Assembly: GCF_000935125.1 (NCBI RefSeq)
Contig: NZ_JRKI01000029.1
Span: 1-64,000 of the forward strand
Direction: 5' to 3'
Length of the DNA stretch: 64,000 nucleotides
From: Streptomyces natalensis ATCC 27448
GTDB taxonomy: Bacteria; Actinomycetota; Actinomycetes; Streptomycetales; Streptomycetaceae
The position numbers and the translations under genes were made by a program. This document shows, piece by piece, positions 43,797-52,279 of this stretch; within the stretch, counting starts at the first letter, position 1; each line of letters begins with the position of its first letter. Below the pieces are notes generated by a model. It was not told where the DNA came from. It ran no database searches and was given only the letters and a program-made list of their open reading frames with translations.

Positions 43797-44288
43797 CATC
43801 GGTATCCAGCGACTGGCCGACCGTCCGGGCTCAGCAACTGCCACAGGCGCCCGCGATTGACGTGCCCGGGTTCGGTGTCGACTGGGCCCTGGCCCCGGGG
43901 AACGCCTTACCCGGAGAGGACGAGGTCACCTCTGGCAGGCATCGCCCACGAGAGGCCGGCGCCGCCGTGAGGCGGGCAGTGCTCCAGCACCCGGGGACCA
44001 CCCAGCCGGAACCCGCGAACCCGCGAACCCGCGCCGTGCTGCACTTGCGCGTCGAGGTTCGCCAATACACCTGCGCGCAGTGCTGAGGTGCGGGGCGAAA
44101 GGATGCACTCCCCCGTTTTCGGCGCACAACCCCCTCCGGGGCACCGCTTACCCCAGACCAGATGCCGACGGAAATTCCTCATTTTGCCTTGTGCCAATTT
44201 TGCTCAGTGCAATACTGATCTTGGGGGCCGGAGCCCGAGACCGGCCCTGCCGGAGGGTTGTGCCGTCAACCACGGAAGGGGGCCGTAC
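43797..44288. other. Intergenic region with tandem octamer and an operator
   Basis: No gene was identified. It contains about three CGAACCCG-type units at 44010-44035. A frame ending VRQYTCAQC at 44086 might be a transposase zinc-finger scrap. The TTGC-N5-GCAA motif at 44200-44212 is listed separately. Confidence 0.4.
44200..44212 (+). promoter_or_regulatory. TTGC-N5-GCAA dyad upstream of the zinc-ribbon/monooxygenase operon
   Basis: TTGCTCAGTGCAA lies 77 bp before the first gene of the operon. The same TTGC-N5-GCAA pattern occurs twice upstream of marR (47144-47178), which suggests one regulator for both. Confidence 0.55.
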
Positions 44289-44696
44289 ATGCTCATCGAA
44301 ACCGGGGTGGAACTCATCGAGTTCATCTGCCCACGGTGCGCCGAGCGCTGGACCCGCTCGTACGAGCTGGTGCACAGCGAGCTGCCGAGCGGCGAGGTAC
44401 GCGACTACTTCACCGCCGACGATGTACGGGTGATGTCCCCGTACACCCCGGAGGGCGCCCCACCGTGTCTGCGCTGCTCATGGACGACCGTCGCCAGGCT
44501 TGTCGCGCGGCGTTCCCTCGGTGGTACGTCGGAGACGGCGGACGTCGCACGGTCATCAGAGGCCGGTCCGCCGTCCTCCGGCCACGGCACACCGAGCACC
44601 TCTTCGCTTGCGAACGGCGTTCCCGTTTCCGCTTCGGCTCGCCATGCGCGCCGCCCGGGGGCCATCCCTGGGCAGAGGCGGAGGAGCCGCATATGA
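44289..44696 (+). CDS. Small zinc-ribbon-like hypothetical protein
   Basis: A 135-residue protein. The ATG 44289 follows GGAAGGGGG. Residues 10-70 carry two Cys pairs, FICPRCAERWTRSYEL and PPCLRCSWTTV, separated by YTPEGA, which look like one zinc ribbon. The second half is Ser/Ala-rich and probably disordered. Its last codon overlaps the ATG of the monooxygenase gene (ATGA), so translation is coupled. Function unknown, perhaps a redox partner or regulator of the next enzyme. Confidence 0.6.
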   Translation: MLIETGVELIEFICPRCAERWTRSYELVHSELPSGEVRDYFTADDVRVMSPYTPEGAPPCLRCSWTTVARLVARRSLGGTSETADVARSSEAGPPSSGHGTPSTSSLANGVPVSASARHARRPGAIPGQRRRSRI

Positions 44697-45901
44697 GAGC
44701 GGTGGTCTGCGGTGCCGGGATCGCGGGACTCGCCCTCGCGCAGCGTCTTGACGCTCTCGGCTCGGATGTCGTCGTCCTGGAGAAGGCGCAAGGCCCTAGA
44801 ACGCAGGGTTACATGGTCGACTTCTTCGGGCCTGGCTACGACGCCGCCGAGGCCATGGGCGCACTGCCCCGGCTGCGCGAGCTCGGGTACCAGGTCGAGG
44901 AAGCGTCTTTCCTGGACGGAAACGGGCGCCGCCGAGGCGGAGTGCAGTACACACACTTCGCCAAGGCCGTGCAGGGACGACTGCTGAGCATCATGCGGCC
45001 CGACCTTGAGCGAGCCCTGCGCGAGTCCCTCTCGAACAACGTCGTCATCCGCTTCGGCACGTCCCTCACACACGTCACCGACCGCGACGACGGTGGCGTG
45101 CGCCTCACACTGACCGACGAAAGCACCCTCGACGCCGACCTCCTCGTCGGCGCCGACGGCATCCACTCGACCGTGCGCAGCCTGGTCTTCGGCGCCGAAC
45201 GACAGTACCTGCGCTATCTCGGCTTCCACACGGCCGCGTTCACCTTCGACGATCCCGGGATCCACGCCCAGGTGCGGGGACGGTTCTGCCTCACCGACAC
45301 CGTCGGCAGGCAGATGGGCTTCTACGGACTGCGTGACGGCCGGGTCGCGGTCTTTGCCGTGCACCGCACACCCGATCCCGCCCTGCCGGCCGATGTCAGG
45401 GCCGCGGTCCGCGAGGAGTACGGCTCGCTCGACTGGATCGTCCCCCGGGCGCTCGGCCGGTGCCCTTCGTCCGCCGAGGTGTACTACGACCAGGTCGCCC
45501 AGATCACGATGCCGCGCTGGAGCCGGGGCCGGGTCGTGCTCATAGGGGACGCCTGCCAGGCGGTGTCACTGCTCGCAGGCCAGGGAGCCTCACTGGGTGT
45601 CGCCGGCGCCTACGTACTCGCCGAACAGCTGGCGCGGGCCGACTGCTTGGAAAACGGACTGACTCGGTACGAACGGATGTGGCGGCCGGTCGTGGAGGAG
45701 AAGCAGCAGGTAGGACGCAAGAGCGCCCGCTGGTTCCTCCCGGAGTCGCAGCTGCAACTGCGGGCGCGCCGCGCCGTCATGAAACTCCTGGGTCTGCCCG
45801 GCGGTGGCCGGTACCTCGCTACGACGCTGGCGGGAAAGCCGACAGCCGTCGTCAAGGAGCTCCACGCGACCCGTCAGATGCCCCGCCACATCACCCGGTA
45901 G
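44693..45901 (+). CDS. FAD-dependent monooxygenase (PHBH fold)
   Basis: A 402-residue aromatic-hydroxylase-type flavoprotein. It has the N-terminal dinucleotide fold VVCGAGIAGLALAQRLDALGS with EKAQGPRTQGYMVDFFGPG, the mid motif ADLLVGADGIHSTVRSLVFG (DG motif, FAD and NADPH) and the C-terminal GRVVLIGDACQAVSLLAGQGA (GD motif, ribityl binding). RARRAVMKLLGLPGGGRYLA closes the protein. GGCGGAGGAG precedes the ATG. It would hydroxylate or epoxidise a small organic substrate with O2 and NAD(P)H, as tetracycline-inactivating and polyketide-tailoring enzymes do. With the deazaflavin reductase and MarR neighbour it forms a plausible detoxification unit. Confidence 0.9.
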   Translation: MRAVVCGAGIAGLALAQRLDALGSDVVVLEKAQGPRTQGYMVDFFGPGYDAAEAMGALPRLRELGYQVEEASFLDGNGRRRGGVQYTHFAKAVQGRLLSIMRPDLERALRESLSNNVVIRFGTSLTHVTDRDDGGVRLTLTDESTLDADLLVGADGIHSTVRSLVFGAERQYLRYLGFHTAAFTFDDPGIHAQVRGRFCLTDTVGRQMGFYGLRDGRVAVFAVHRTPDPALPADVRAAVREEYGSLDWIVPRALGRCPSSAEVYYDQVAQITMPRWSRGRVVLIGDACQAVSLLAGQGASLGVAGAYVLAEQLARADCLENGLTRYERMWRPVVEEKQQVGRKSARWFLPESQLQLRARRAVMKLLGLPGGGRYLATTLAGKPTAVVKELHATRQMPRHITR

Positions 45902-46012
45902 TGAGGCGGCGAGGCGCCACACCACCACACCAGGTCCGCCCGGCCAGGCGCGTTCCGCACCCGCTGGGCCCGGTACACCCCGCCCGTGCCCGCACCCCAC
46001 CCCCAGGAGGAC

Positions 46013-46606
46013 ATGAACGTGCCGTACAAACTCAGGGACGTCCCCTCACCCACCGGGCTGCGTCGCCTGGTGGCACGCGCCCCGATCCACCTCTACCGCT
46101 GGCACCTGGGGCGGCTCCTCGGCACTCGCGTTCTGCTGCTCACTCACACCGGCCGCGTCAGCGGGAAGCCCCGGCAGGTCGTCCTGGAGGTCGTGGCGCA
46201 TGACCCCCAGGACGACACATTCCTGGTTGCCTCTGGCTTCGGCACCGGCGCCGCGTGGTACCGCAACATCCGGCAGACACCCGCCGTCACCGTTCAGGTC
46301 GGCGGTCGCCGCCTCCGAGCCACCGCCCACCCGCTCACTCCCGAAGCGTCCGGACGCGCCATGGCCGCATATGCCTGCCGCCACCCCCGCCTCGCCCGAA
46401 GGCTCATGCGCGTCTGCGGACTTGAGGTCGACGGCACCGCTGAGGAATGCCCGGAGGCGCGTCGGACGGCCCGATGGATGGCCCGACGGACGGTCGCAGG
46501 GTGCCATGGGCGTCGTCGGATGTCGCGTCGTCGCTCAAGGCGGGCGGTCACCAGCCGACGTCGGTGCGGGGCCCGTGCGCGAGGGGTTCGCCACCGGCCT
46601 CGGTGA
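46013..46606 (+). CDS. Deazaflavin-dependent nitroreductase family protein (DDN-like)
   Basis: Residues 1-150 are a DDN/F420-binding split barrel: RAPIHLYRWHLGRLLGTRVLL, LTHTGRVSGKPRQVVLEVVAH, TFLVASGFGTGAAWYRNIRQT, PAVTVQVGGRRLRATAHPLTP. These proteins use F420 or FMN to reduce small molecules. AGGAGG lies 3 nt before ATG 46013. After EVDGTAEECP the last 45 residues are almost only Arg, Ala and Ser, and overlap the marR gene end by 58 bp on the other strand; a frameshift near 46440 has probably replaced the normal C-terminus. Confidence 0.75.
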   Translation: MNVPYKLRDVPSPTGLRRLVARAPIHLYRWHLGRLLGTRVLLLTHTGRVSGKPRQVVLEVVAHDPQDDTFLVASGFGTGAAWYRNIRQTPAVTVQVGGRRLRATAHPLTPEASGRAMAAYACRHPRLARRLMRVCGLEVDGTAEECPEARRTARWMARRTVAGCHGRRRMSRRRSRRAVTSRRRCGARARGVRHRPR

Positions 46607-47078
46607 ACGCCTGGAGAGTCGCCACGAGCCCGGCGCGCTGGTCGGGCGACATGGTGCCGACGATGCGGGCGATCTCCGCCCGCCGCCGCTCGGTCGCCTC
46701 GTGTACGACCCGGCGTCCAGCGTCGGTGAGGCTGATGAAGATCTCACGCCGGTTGGTGGGATTGGGCTTGCGGTCCACCATGTCTGCGGCCGCCAGCCGG
46801 TCGACCATGCGCATGGCCGTGGACGGTATGACGTCCAGGTGCTCGCCGAGCCGGGAGATGTTCATCGCCCCCCGGCTGTCGAGGACCACCAGCATCCGGA
46901 ACTGCGGGAGCGTGAGGGTGTCCTCGGCGGAGGCCAGCGAGCGGGCGGAGACCGCCACCAGCAACCGAGAGGCCGTCAGGACCGCGGTGACAACCTCGTC
47001 GGCCGCACCGTCGGCCATGTCGCCGGGCGCGTCGTCAACAGGGGAAGAGGGGGCCGCGATGGGCGCACGCTTGGGCAT
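46548..47078 (-). CDS. MarR-family transcriptional regulator
   Basis: A 176-residue regulator. After a 30-residue leader comes the MarR winged helix: LLVAVSARSLASAEDTLTLPQ, FRMLVVLDSRGAMNISRLGEH, LDVIPSTAMRMVDRLAAADMV (recognition helix), DRKPNPTNRREIFISLTDAGR (wing). It would be released from DNA by a small phenolic or antibiotic-like ligand. The ATG 47078 follows AGAAAGG. It converges on the monooxygenase operon and shares TTGC-N5-GCAA dyads with it, so it probably controls that operon and itself. Confidence 0.92.
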   Translation of the reverse strand: MPKRAPIAAPSSPVDDAPGDMADGAADEVVTAVLTASRLLVAVSARSLASAEDTLTLPQFRMLVVLDSRGAMNISRLGEHLDVIPSTAMRMVDRLAAADMVDRKPNPTNRREIFISLTDAGRRVVHEATERRRAEIARIVGTMSPDQRAGLVATLQAFTEAGGEPLAHGPRTDVGW

Positions 47079-47143
47079 GTACACCTTTCTACACTCCTTC
47101 GCACCGCTTCGATCCGGCCCCCGTCTCAAGGATTGAGCAACAG

Positions 47144-47178
47144 TTGCACAGCGCAAAATCCCATATTGCATAATGCAA
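47144..47178 (-). promoter_or_regulatory. Twin TTGC-N5-GCAA operator upstream of marR
   Basis: TTGCACAGCGCAA (47144-47156) and the perfect palindrome TTGCAT-A-ATGCAA (47166-47178) have centres 22 bp apart, two helical turns. They lie 66-100 bp before the marR start. The pattern matches the site at 44200-44212. Confidence 0.65.
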
Positions 47179-47180
47179 AC

Positions 47181-47362
47181 ATGGTGAATCCCGCTGAACC
47201 CGCAGCTGCCGGCCCCACTCCGGGTACGCCTCCGCTCGTGCGCCGCGGCATACCCGCCGCCGCCTCCGCCCTCCGTGAGGCCAAGGCCGGCCTGCTGGTC
47301 CTGGCCCTGCTCGTGGGGGCCGGTGCCGGACTCGGAGCGATCGCCTTCCGCTGGCTGATCAG
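47181..47362 (+). pseudogene. ClC chloride channel, N-terminal fragment
   Basis: ATG 47181 starts a frame with REAKAGLLVLALLVGAGAGLG, AIAFRWLI, the first helix of a voltage-gated chloride channel. After 60 codons it runs into the end of the UPF0718 permease gene and loses homology. A later part of a ClC gene is at 48870-49052 on the opposite strand. Confidence 0.6.
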
Positions 47363-48534
47363 CGTTGGGAGTGTCGGGCCCGGGTGGTGCCGTCGTGGCC
47401 AAAGTCGGGAGAGCCGCCCATCATGCTCAGCATGTCCTTGCCGCCGGTACGCAGAAACCGGATGACCAGGGCAGCAGCCAGCAGGAGGAAGGCGACGTTG
47501 AGCCAGGTGGTGTAGTTCCAACTCACCCCGCTGTCCGGGACGGTGGCGTCGGCGCGGTCGGGAACGAGACCGAGGCCTCCGAAGATGAACTCAACCAGGT
47601 ATCCGGCCACGGCCATGGCGGCAAAGAAGGTACCGAGCAGGAACAGCGCCATACGGGCGCCGTAGTACTTCCGATAGATGTTCAGGATCGGCAGGATCAC
47701 CAGGTCGGCGAAGAGGAAGGCCACGACCCCGCCGAAGCTGATGCCTCCCTTCCACAGCACCACGGCCAGCGGCACGTTGCCTACGGAGCACACGAACGAG
47801 GCGATGGCCACCACCGGCCCGATCAGAGGTCCCCACAGCTTGGCCGCCAGTGGGTGACCGTCGAAGAAGAAGGCGCGCCAGAAGGAGTCAGGAACCCAGG
47901 CGGCGATGGCACCGGCGATCAGCAGGCCCGCGACCAGGTCGCGCAGGATGGCCGCCCACTCCATGACAAAGGCGTGGGAAACCGAGGTGGAGCCCTCGCG
48001 GGAGAACAGCCGTTGGGCGAAGGAACCCTCACGCCGAACGGACATGTCCATCGCGGCGTGGCCCTCCATGGAGCCGGCCACGCCGCGGCCGGCCTGCTCG
48101 CGCGCTTCACGCAGGAGTTTGTCGCGCAGCAACAGCCGGAACAGCACGGCCAGCACCGCAATCATCACCGGGCCGCCGACGAATTCGGCGGCGGTGAACT
48201 GCCAGCCCATGAGCAGGGCCAGGATCACGCCGAGTTCGACCACCAGGTTGGTGGAGGCGATCTCGAACGCCATCGTGGCGGTGAAGTCGGCGCCCTTGCG
48301 GAACAGGGAGCGAGCCAGCGCGACCGCCGCGTAGGAGCAGGACGAGGAGGCGATGCCCAGCCCGGCTGCGGCGGCCAGGGTGCGGGGGCGGTCGTCGCCC
48401 AGCAGGGAGACGACGGTGGACTTGCGGACCACGGCCTGGACCACGGCGGACAGGGCGAACCCCAGGATCAGGGCCCAGGTGATCTCCCACGCCATCGAAC
48501 CGGCGATCGACAGTGCGTGCCAGATTGCGTGCAT
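47359..48534 (-). CDS. UPF0718 (DUF318) family permease
   Basis: A 391-residue polytopic protein with about eight helices. It shows the family core GIASSSCSYAAVALARSLFRK, GADFTATMAFEIASTNLVVEL with a membrane-embedded Cys, and in the second half VACSVGN-like text (SFVCSVGNVPLAVVLWKGGIS, FGGVVAFLFADLVILPILNIY). Members include the ArsP-type arsenic effluxers and permeases found near copper or mercury genes. The ATG 48534 follows GGAGGAGG. A CsoR-like dyad 47 bp upstream suggests metal control; substrate is inferred. Confidence 0.85.
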   Translation of the reverse strand: MHAIWHALSIAGSMAWEITWALILGFALSAVVQAVVRKSTVVSLLGDDRPRTLAAAAGLGIASSSCSYAAVALARSLFRKGADFTATMAFEIASTNLVVELGVILALLMGWQFTAAEFVGGPVMIAVLAVLFRLLLRDKLLREAREQAGRGVAGSMEGHAAMDMSVRREGSFAQRLFSREGSTSVSHAFVMEWAAILRDLVAGLLIAGAIAAWVPDSFWRAFFFDGHPLAAKLWGPLIGPVVAIASFVCSVGNVPLAVVLWKGGISFGGVVAFLFADLVILPILNIYRKYYGARMALFLLGTFFAAMAVAGYLVEFIFGGLGLVPDRADATVPDSGVSWNYTTWLNVAFLLLAAALVIRFLRTGGKDMLSMMGGSPDFGHDGTTRARHSQR

Positions 48535-48580
48535 GGGCCTCCTCCTGTTCGGCTGTGCTCGGCGCACCGCCCGAATCGTG

Positions 48581-48595
48581 TACCCCTAAGGGGTA
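48581..48595 (-). promoter_or_regulatory. CsoR-like operator upstream of the permease gene
   Basis: TACCCC-TAA-GGGGTA has perfect 6-bp arms rich in C/G runs, the shape of copper-sensing CsoR-family operators (TACCC..GGGTA). It lies 47-61 bp before the permease ATG, in the promoter zone. No csoR gene is in the window. Confidence 0.6.
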
Positions 48596-48612
48596 ACCCC
48601 AGCCGGGGGCGC

Positions 48613-48660
48613 GAACACGTTCCGACCCGTCGACGCGACCACGTTCCGACCCGTCGACGC
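48613..48660 (+). repeat. Two tandem 24-bp units
   Basis: GA-A/C-CACGTTCCGACCCG plus TCGACGC is repeated twice in direct succession with a single difference. It follows the CsoR-like site, on the far side from the permease. Confidence 0.85.
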
Positions 48661-48869
48661 CTACGCCCTGACGCTTTCCGGTCAAGCCCGTACTCCTCTG
48701 CGGCCCACCCGACCAGCGGTGGAATGCGACGTGGCGTCGACAGGGCCGCAGCCCCCTGCCCGCACCCCCGGTCACGTGGCGAAGAGTCCTCCGGCCCCGT
48801 GACTCCACCCCAACCGCACTGGGCGGTGTTGAGGCTGCGGCCAGCAGGTCCCGGCTCAGCCACGACCGG

Positions 48870-49052
48870 TTGGTGCATCAGGTGAGGACGTCGAGGACGC
48901 CCGGCGGCGCAGCTTGAGGGCGTAGATGGCGTCGCGGGAGAGCAGCTGGCTGGTGAGGGGGGCCGGGACGATGGCGAGCATCAGCGGCAGGATGATCGAG
49001 TACTGGCCAGTGAGCTCGAAGAGGATGACGACGGCGGTGGACGCCGATGCCC
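48870..49052 (-). pseudogene. ClC chloride channel, internal fragment
   Basis: STAVVILFELTGQYSIILPLM, LAIVPAPLTSQLLSRDAIYAL, KLRRR on the minus strand is the last-helix region of a ClC channel before its CBS domains. It lacks both ends and a start. Confidence 0.75.
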
Positions 49053-49181
49053 TTGATCTTGACGCTTCCTTAACGGATCCATAGCGCCCCCCTGTCGTAT
49101 CGTTAACACCCGGTGAGCCGGGAAGTCTGGTCGGCATGCAGTGAGTTTTCCTCGTCGTCGGCCTTGAAGGGCTTTCCTGGC

Positions 49182-50585
49182 ATGACCCTCCTCCCCCGAA
49201 CCGCCCCCTCCGCAGCCTCGTCTCCTGGGCGCTCGCGCCGGGGGCCGCGTACATCGGTGCTGTTCATCGCCTTCGCCTTCGCGGTGATCGCGGATCCGGT
49301 CTCCTCCGTCGCCTACGCCATCGAGGCCGCCCTACGTGCCCTGCACGGTGACCTGGCGCTGTTGCTGCCCACGATGTCCCTCGTGGTCGGTCTGGTCATC
49401 GTCGTGACCGCCAACTACTGGCAGCTGGTGCGCCGCTTCCCCAAAGGCGGCGGGGCAGCAGCCGCGGCCGGGCGGGCGTTCGGGCCGCGCTGGACCTTCC
49501 TGCCCATCGGGGCGCTCGTAGTCGACTTCGTACTGACCATCGGCATTTCGATCGCGGCAGCGACCAGCGCCGCGATCGCGCTCTTCCCCGCACTCGCCGA
49601 TGTCCGCGTCCCCCTGGCCCTCGGGCTACTGGTGCTGGTGGCCGGCCTGACCTGGTTCGGGCACGGCGGCCGCCTGCTGTTTGCGGCGATGACCGTGTTG
49701 TTCGTCGTCGTCTCCGTCGCGGTACTCATCCTCGGATTCGCCCACCCCCACGCCCTGGGCCACGCCCCGATCACCACCGATGCGGGCCGGCCCGCCGCGC
49801 TTGCCGTGGTGCTCGCCTTCCCCGTCGCGATGGCCCTGGCCACCGGCATCGAAGCACCCTCCACCGCCATCGCCCAGCTCGGGCAGCTCGACGACACCCG
49901 CCGGAGGCGCTTCGGCCGCGGCACCCTCGCCCTGCTGCTGATCATCGTCGGCGGACTGACCATCGCGCTCACCGCCCTCGCACTGCGCCTGCACATCGGC
50001 ATCCCGGGCACCGACTCCACCCAGATCGCCGACATCGCACGATCCGCCACCGGGACCGGCTGGCTGTACAGCGCGTTCCAGCTCACCAGCTCCCTGCTCC
50101 TGCTCGCCGCGGCCAGCTCCTCCTTCCAGGCAGGGCCCGGACTGCTCAAGGCCCTGGCCGGAACGGCGGGCGCGCCCGGCGTCCTGCCGCCGATCCTGGG
50201 CCGCACCAACAAGCACCACACGCCGTACTGGTCGGTCGTGGCCTATCTGCTCGCCGCCGCCGTGATCATCGTGGTCGCAGCAGGCGAAGAGCAGGAACTG
50301 GTCCTGTTCTACGCGGTCGCCGTCTTCGTCAGCTTCCTGGTCGGCCTGGTGGCGATGGCCAGCTTCGCCCGCACGGAGAACAAGCCCGGCCTGGCCTGGG
50401 TCAACGGCCTCGCCGCCGGCGCGGTCGCCTTCACGCTCGCCGTCAACCTGCTACGTGGCTGGCCGGTGCTCTCCCTCGCAGCGACCCTCGTCATCGCAGG
50501 CGCCCTGTACATCCGGTGGGCACGTGCGGGACGCCCCAGCGGCATAGAGGACATCGAAGCACAGGCCGAGACGATGACAGCCTGA
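49182..50585 (+). CDS. APC-superfamily permease (KimA/YdaO-like)
   Basis: A 467-residue transporter (from ATG 49182) with 12 helices. The start region LFIAFAFAVIADPVSSVAYAI and YWQLVRRFPKGGGAAAAAGRA, together with ATGIEAPSTAIAQLGQLD, match the APC subgroup that includes potassium importers and amino-acid permeases. The usual cytosolic C-terminal domain of KimA is absent, so an amino acid remains an equally good substrate. GTTAAC/CTTAACG half-sites at 49068-49106 could be promoter or operator elements. The start at 49113 lacks support; 49182 fits GAAGGG upstream. Confidence 0.8.
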   Translation: MTLLPRTAPSAASSPGRSRRGPRTSVLFIAFAFAVIADPVSSVAYAIEAALRALHGDLALLLPTMSLVVGLVIVVTANYWQLVRRFPKGGGAAAAAGRAFGPRWTFLPIGALVVDFVLTIGISIAAATSAAIALFPALADVRVPLALGLLVLVAGLTWFGHGGRLLFAAMTVLFVVVSVAVLILGFAHPHALGHAPITTDAGRPAALAVVLAFPVAMALATGIEAPSTAIAQLGQLDDTRRRRFGRGTLALLLIIVGGLTIALTALALRLHIGIPGTDSTQIADIARSATGTGWLYSAFQLTSSLLLLAAASSSFQAGPGLLKALAGTAGAPGVLPPILGRTNKHHTPYWSVVAYLLAAAVIIVVAAGEEQELVLFYAVAVFVSFLVGLVAMASFARTENKPGLAWVNGLAAGAVAFTLAVNLLRGWPVLSLAATLVIAGALYIRWARAGRPSGIEDIEAQAETMTA

Positions 50586-50779
50586 ACCAGCGAGCCCCCA
50601 GCTGTGCGCACGATGGTGCAGGGTCTGCGAGCGCGCGGTCAGAACCAGTGCAGGCAGCGCGGGGGCGGTCGGCCGCCCCGTCCCCGTCCCGTTCCGCCCC
50701 GTCCCGTCCCGTCCCGTGGGGGAGCCAACGCGCCCACTGGTACCAGGCGCCGGAAAAAGGGAAGCGGAACAGAATCGGA

Positions 50780-51262
50780 GTGCGCGAAACTCGCCTGGTG
50801 ACCACCGACTTCCACGTGCGCCAAGCCTGCGCCGCCGACGCTCCCGTTCTGGCCCGATTGCGCTGGGCGTTCAAGCAAGAAGACCACGAAGGAGAGGTCT
50901 CCACACCGGTTCGGTCCGTGCAACAGGCCGAGCAGTGGATCCGGGAGCGGCTCGACAGCGGACGTTGGCTGGCCTGGGTAATGGAGAAGGGGGAGGAGAT
51001 CTGCGGCCATGTCTTCCTCCACCTCGTGGAGAGAGTGCCGGATCCCTACGAGGACAACACTCCTGTCGGTTACGTGACGAACTTCTACGTCGTTCCTCCA
51101 CAGCGCAACCGCGGGTTCGGGTCCCAACTGCTTGAGGCCCTGCGGCTGCACGCTCGAAGCCGAGGGATGGACGTACTCATCGTCTGGCCGTCCGACCGCA
51201 GCGTCCCCCTCTACCGCCGGGCCGGGTTTGAGCCGTCGGACCAGCTGCTGGAAGCACGCTGA
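50780..51262 (+). CDS. GNAT family N-acetyltransferase
   Basis: A 160-residue GNAT. VRQACAADAPVLARLRWAFKQ is strand 1/helix 1; GEEICGHVFLHLVERVPD and NTPVGYVTNFYVVPPQRNRGF, GSQLLEALRLHARSRGMDVLI supply the acetyl-CoA loop (Q-R-N-R-G-F-G-S), and WPSDRSVPLYRRAGFEPSDQL the C-terminus. It acetylates an amine of unknown identity. The GTG 50780 or the GTG 50798 may be the start. It ends before a strong bidirectional terminator. Confidence 0.88.
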   Translation: MRETRLVTTDFHVRQACAADAPVLARLRWAFKQEDHEGEVSTPVRSVQQAEQWIRERLDSGRWLAWVMEKGEEICGHVFLHLVERVPDPYEDNTPVGYVTNFYVVPPQRNRGFGSQLLEALRLHARSRGMDVLIVWPSDRSVPLYRRAGFEPSDQLLEAR

Positions 51263-51392
51263 ACCGAGACGCGACCGACGGCGACGCACCAGCGAAGGCC
51301 GGCTCAGGGCATCGACGCTGAGGTGCGCGCACAGCTCCGCGCAGCGGTGCGGCCCAGCAGGGTGACCGCGAGGCATCAGGCCCTGCCGCCCG

Positions 51393-51423
51393 CGCGGGTC
51401 CGGCCGAGTCGGCCGGACCCGCG
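51393..51423 (+). terminator. Terminator between convergent GNAT and thioesterase-like genes
   Basis: CGCGGGTCCGGCCG and CGGCCGGACCCGCG form a perfect 14-bp stem around AGT. It lies 131 bp after the GNAT stop and 48 bp from the opposing stop. Confidence 0.85.
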
Positions 51424-51470
51424 TCAGCTGAGCCGCCAACTTCGGGAGCCCCCGGCCGACTCCGGGGATG

Positions 51471-52187
51471 CTACCGGGGATCTACCCACAGCGCCGAGGC
51501 GACCGCGCACAGGTCGCCCCCCGCCGTGGCCAAGGCGGCACCGACCCGGTGCTTCCGCCCTTCCTCCGAGAGGACCCACGCATACGACACCAGCCGCGAG
51601 GAAACCGGCACCGGCTGGAGCAGCCGAGCCGTGAGCGAAGCCGTCACCGCCCCCTCCCGCAAAGCCCCCCGCAGCCGCCCCGCCGCGTTCCCCGGGCAGT
51701 CGAGCGCCCCCCACACGAGCTCCGCCCGCAGCATTCCCTCGGTGTCGGCGAGTGCGGGCCCCGCCGTCCACGCGGCGGCCACCAGATCCCGTCCCGCCAC
51801 GACCCCGCAGTGCTGGCGCAGGCCGGTGTCGGGCGTGCGGTCGAGTCCGCACCCGAAGCAGTCCACGGCCCCCTCCGGCGGAGCCGCGCGGTACGCCTCG
51901 GCCGCCGCCGACGCCTCGTCCCAGGAGGGCGGTTCAGGCGCTTCGAGGTCCAACTCATCGGGCGTGGCCACCGCGAGCACTCCGTCCGCACCGGTCAGCA
52001 CGGCCCCACCGTCGGCGGTCCCCGCAAGCCCCACCGGCACCTCCACCGGGGTCGGCCGTCGGAAGTCCACCCGTACGGTCTTGGCCGCCACCCGCCCGGC
52101 GAGCAGCCCCGCTACGTATCCGCCGAACGCCACCCCGGGATACCCCCGCAGATGGCCGGGCACCGTGATCGTCTCGATATCGGTCAT
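51471..52187 (-). CDS. Hot-dog-fold thioesterase-like protein
   Basis: A 238-residue protein: residues 5-80 with GYPGVAFGGYVAGLLAGRVA and KTVRVDFRRPTPVEVPVGL, then AVDCFGCGLDRTPDTGLRQHC, and GALDCPGNAAGRLRGALREGA, VTASLTARLLQPVPVSSRLVS. The pattern (G-G-Y-x-A-G, R-P-x-P, C-F-x-C-G with ALDCPG) matches a double hot-dog PaaI-like group of actinobacteria; the cysteines are conserved there. It may hydrolyse acyl-CoA. ATG 52187 follows GGAGTGAG. The frame stays open far upstream into a lipoprotein-like start. Confidence 0.65.
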   Translation of the reverse strand: MTDIETITVPGHLRGYPGVAFGGYVAGLLAGRVAAKTVRVDFRRPTPVEVPVGLAGTADGGAVLTGADGVLAVATPDELDLEAPEPPSWDEASAAAEAYRAAPPEGAVDCFGCGLDRTPDTGLRQHCGVVAGRDLVAAAWTAGPALADTEGMLRAELVWGALDCPGNAAGRLRGALREGAVTASLTARLLQPVPVSSRLVSYAWVLSEEGRKHRVGAALATAGGDLCAVASALWVDPR

Positions 52188-52279
52188 GACGCTCACTCCA
52201 CCACACCCCCGTCCCTGCGGCCGGAGAGCGGGGTACGTTCGACGCCCCTGCCCGCCCCTGCCCGCCCCCGAGAGGACCC

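Noticed and set aside
44010..44086. Zinc-finger piece of an ISL3 transposase
   Set aside because: Only one weak Cys motif matches and a GC-rich octamer repeat explains the rest.
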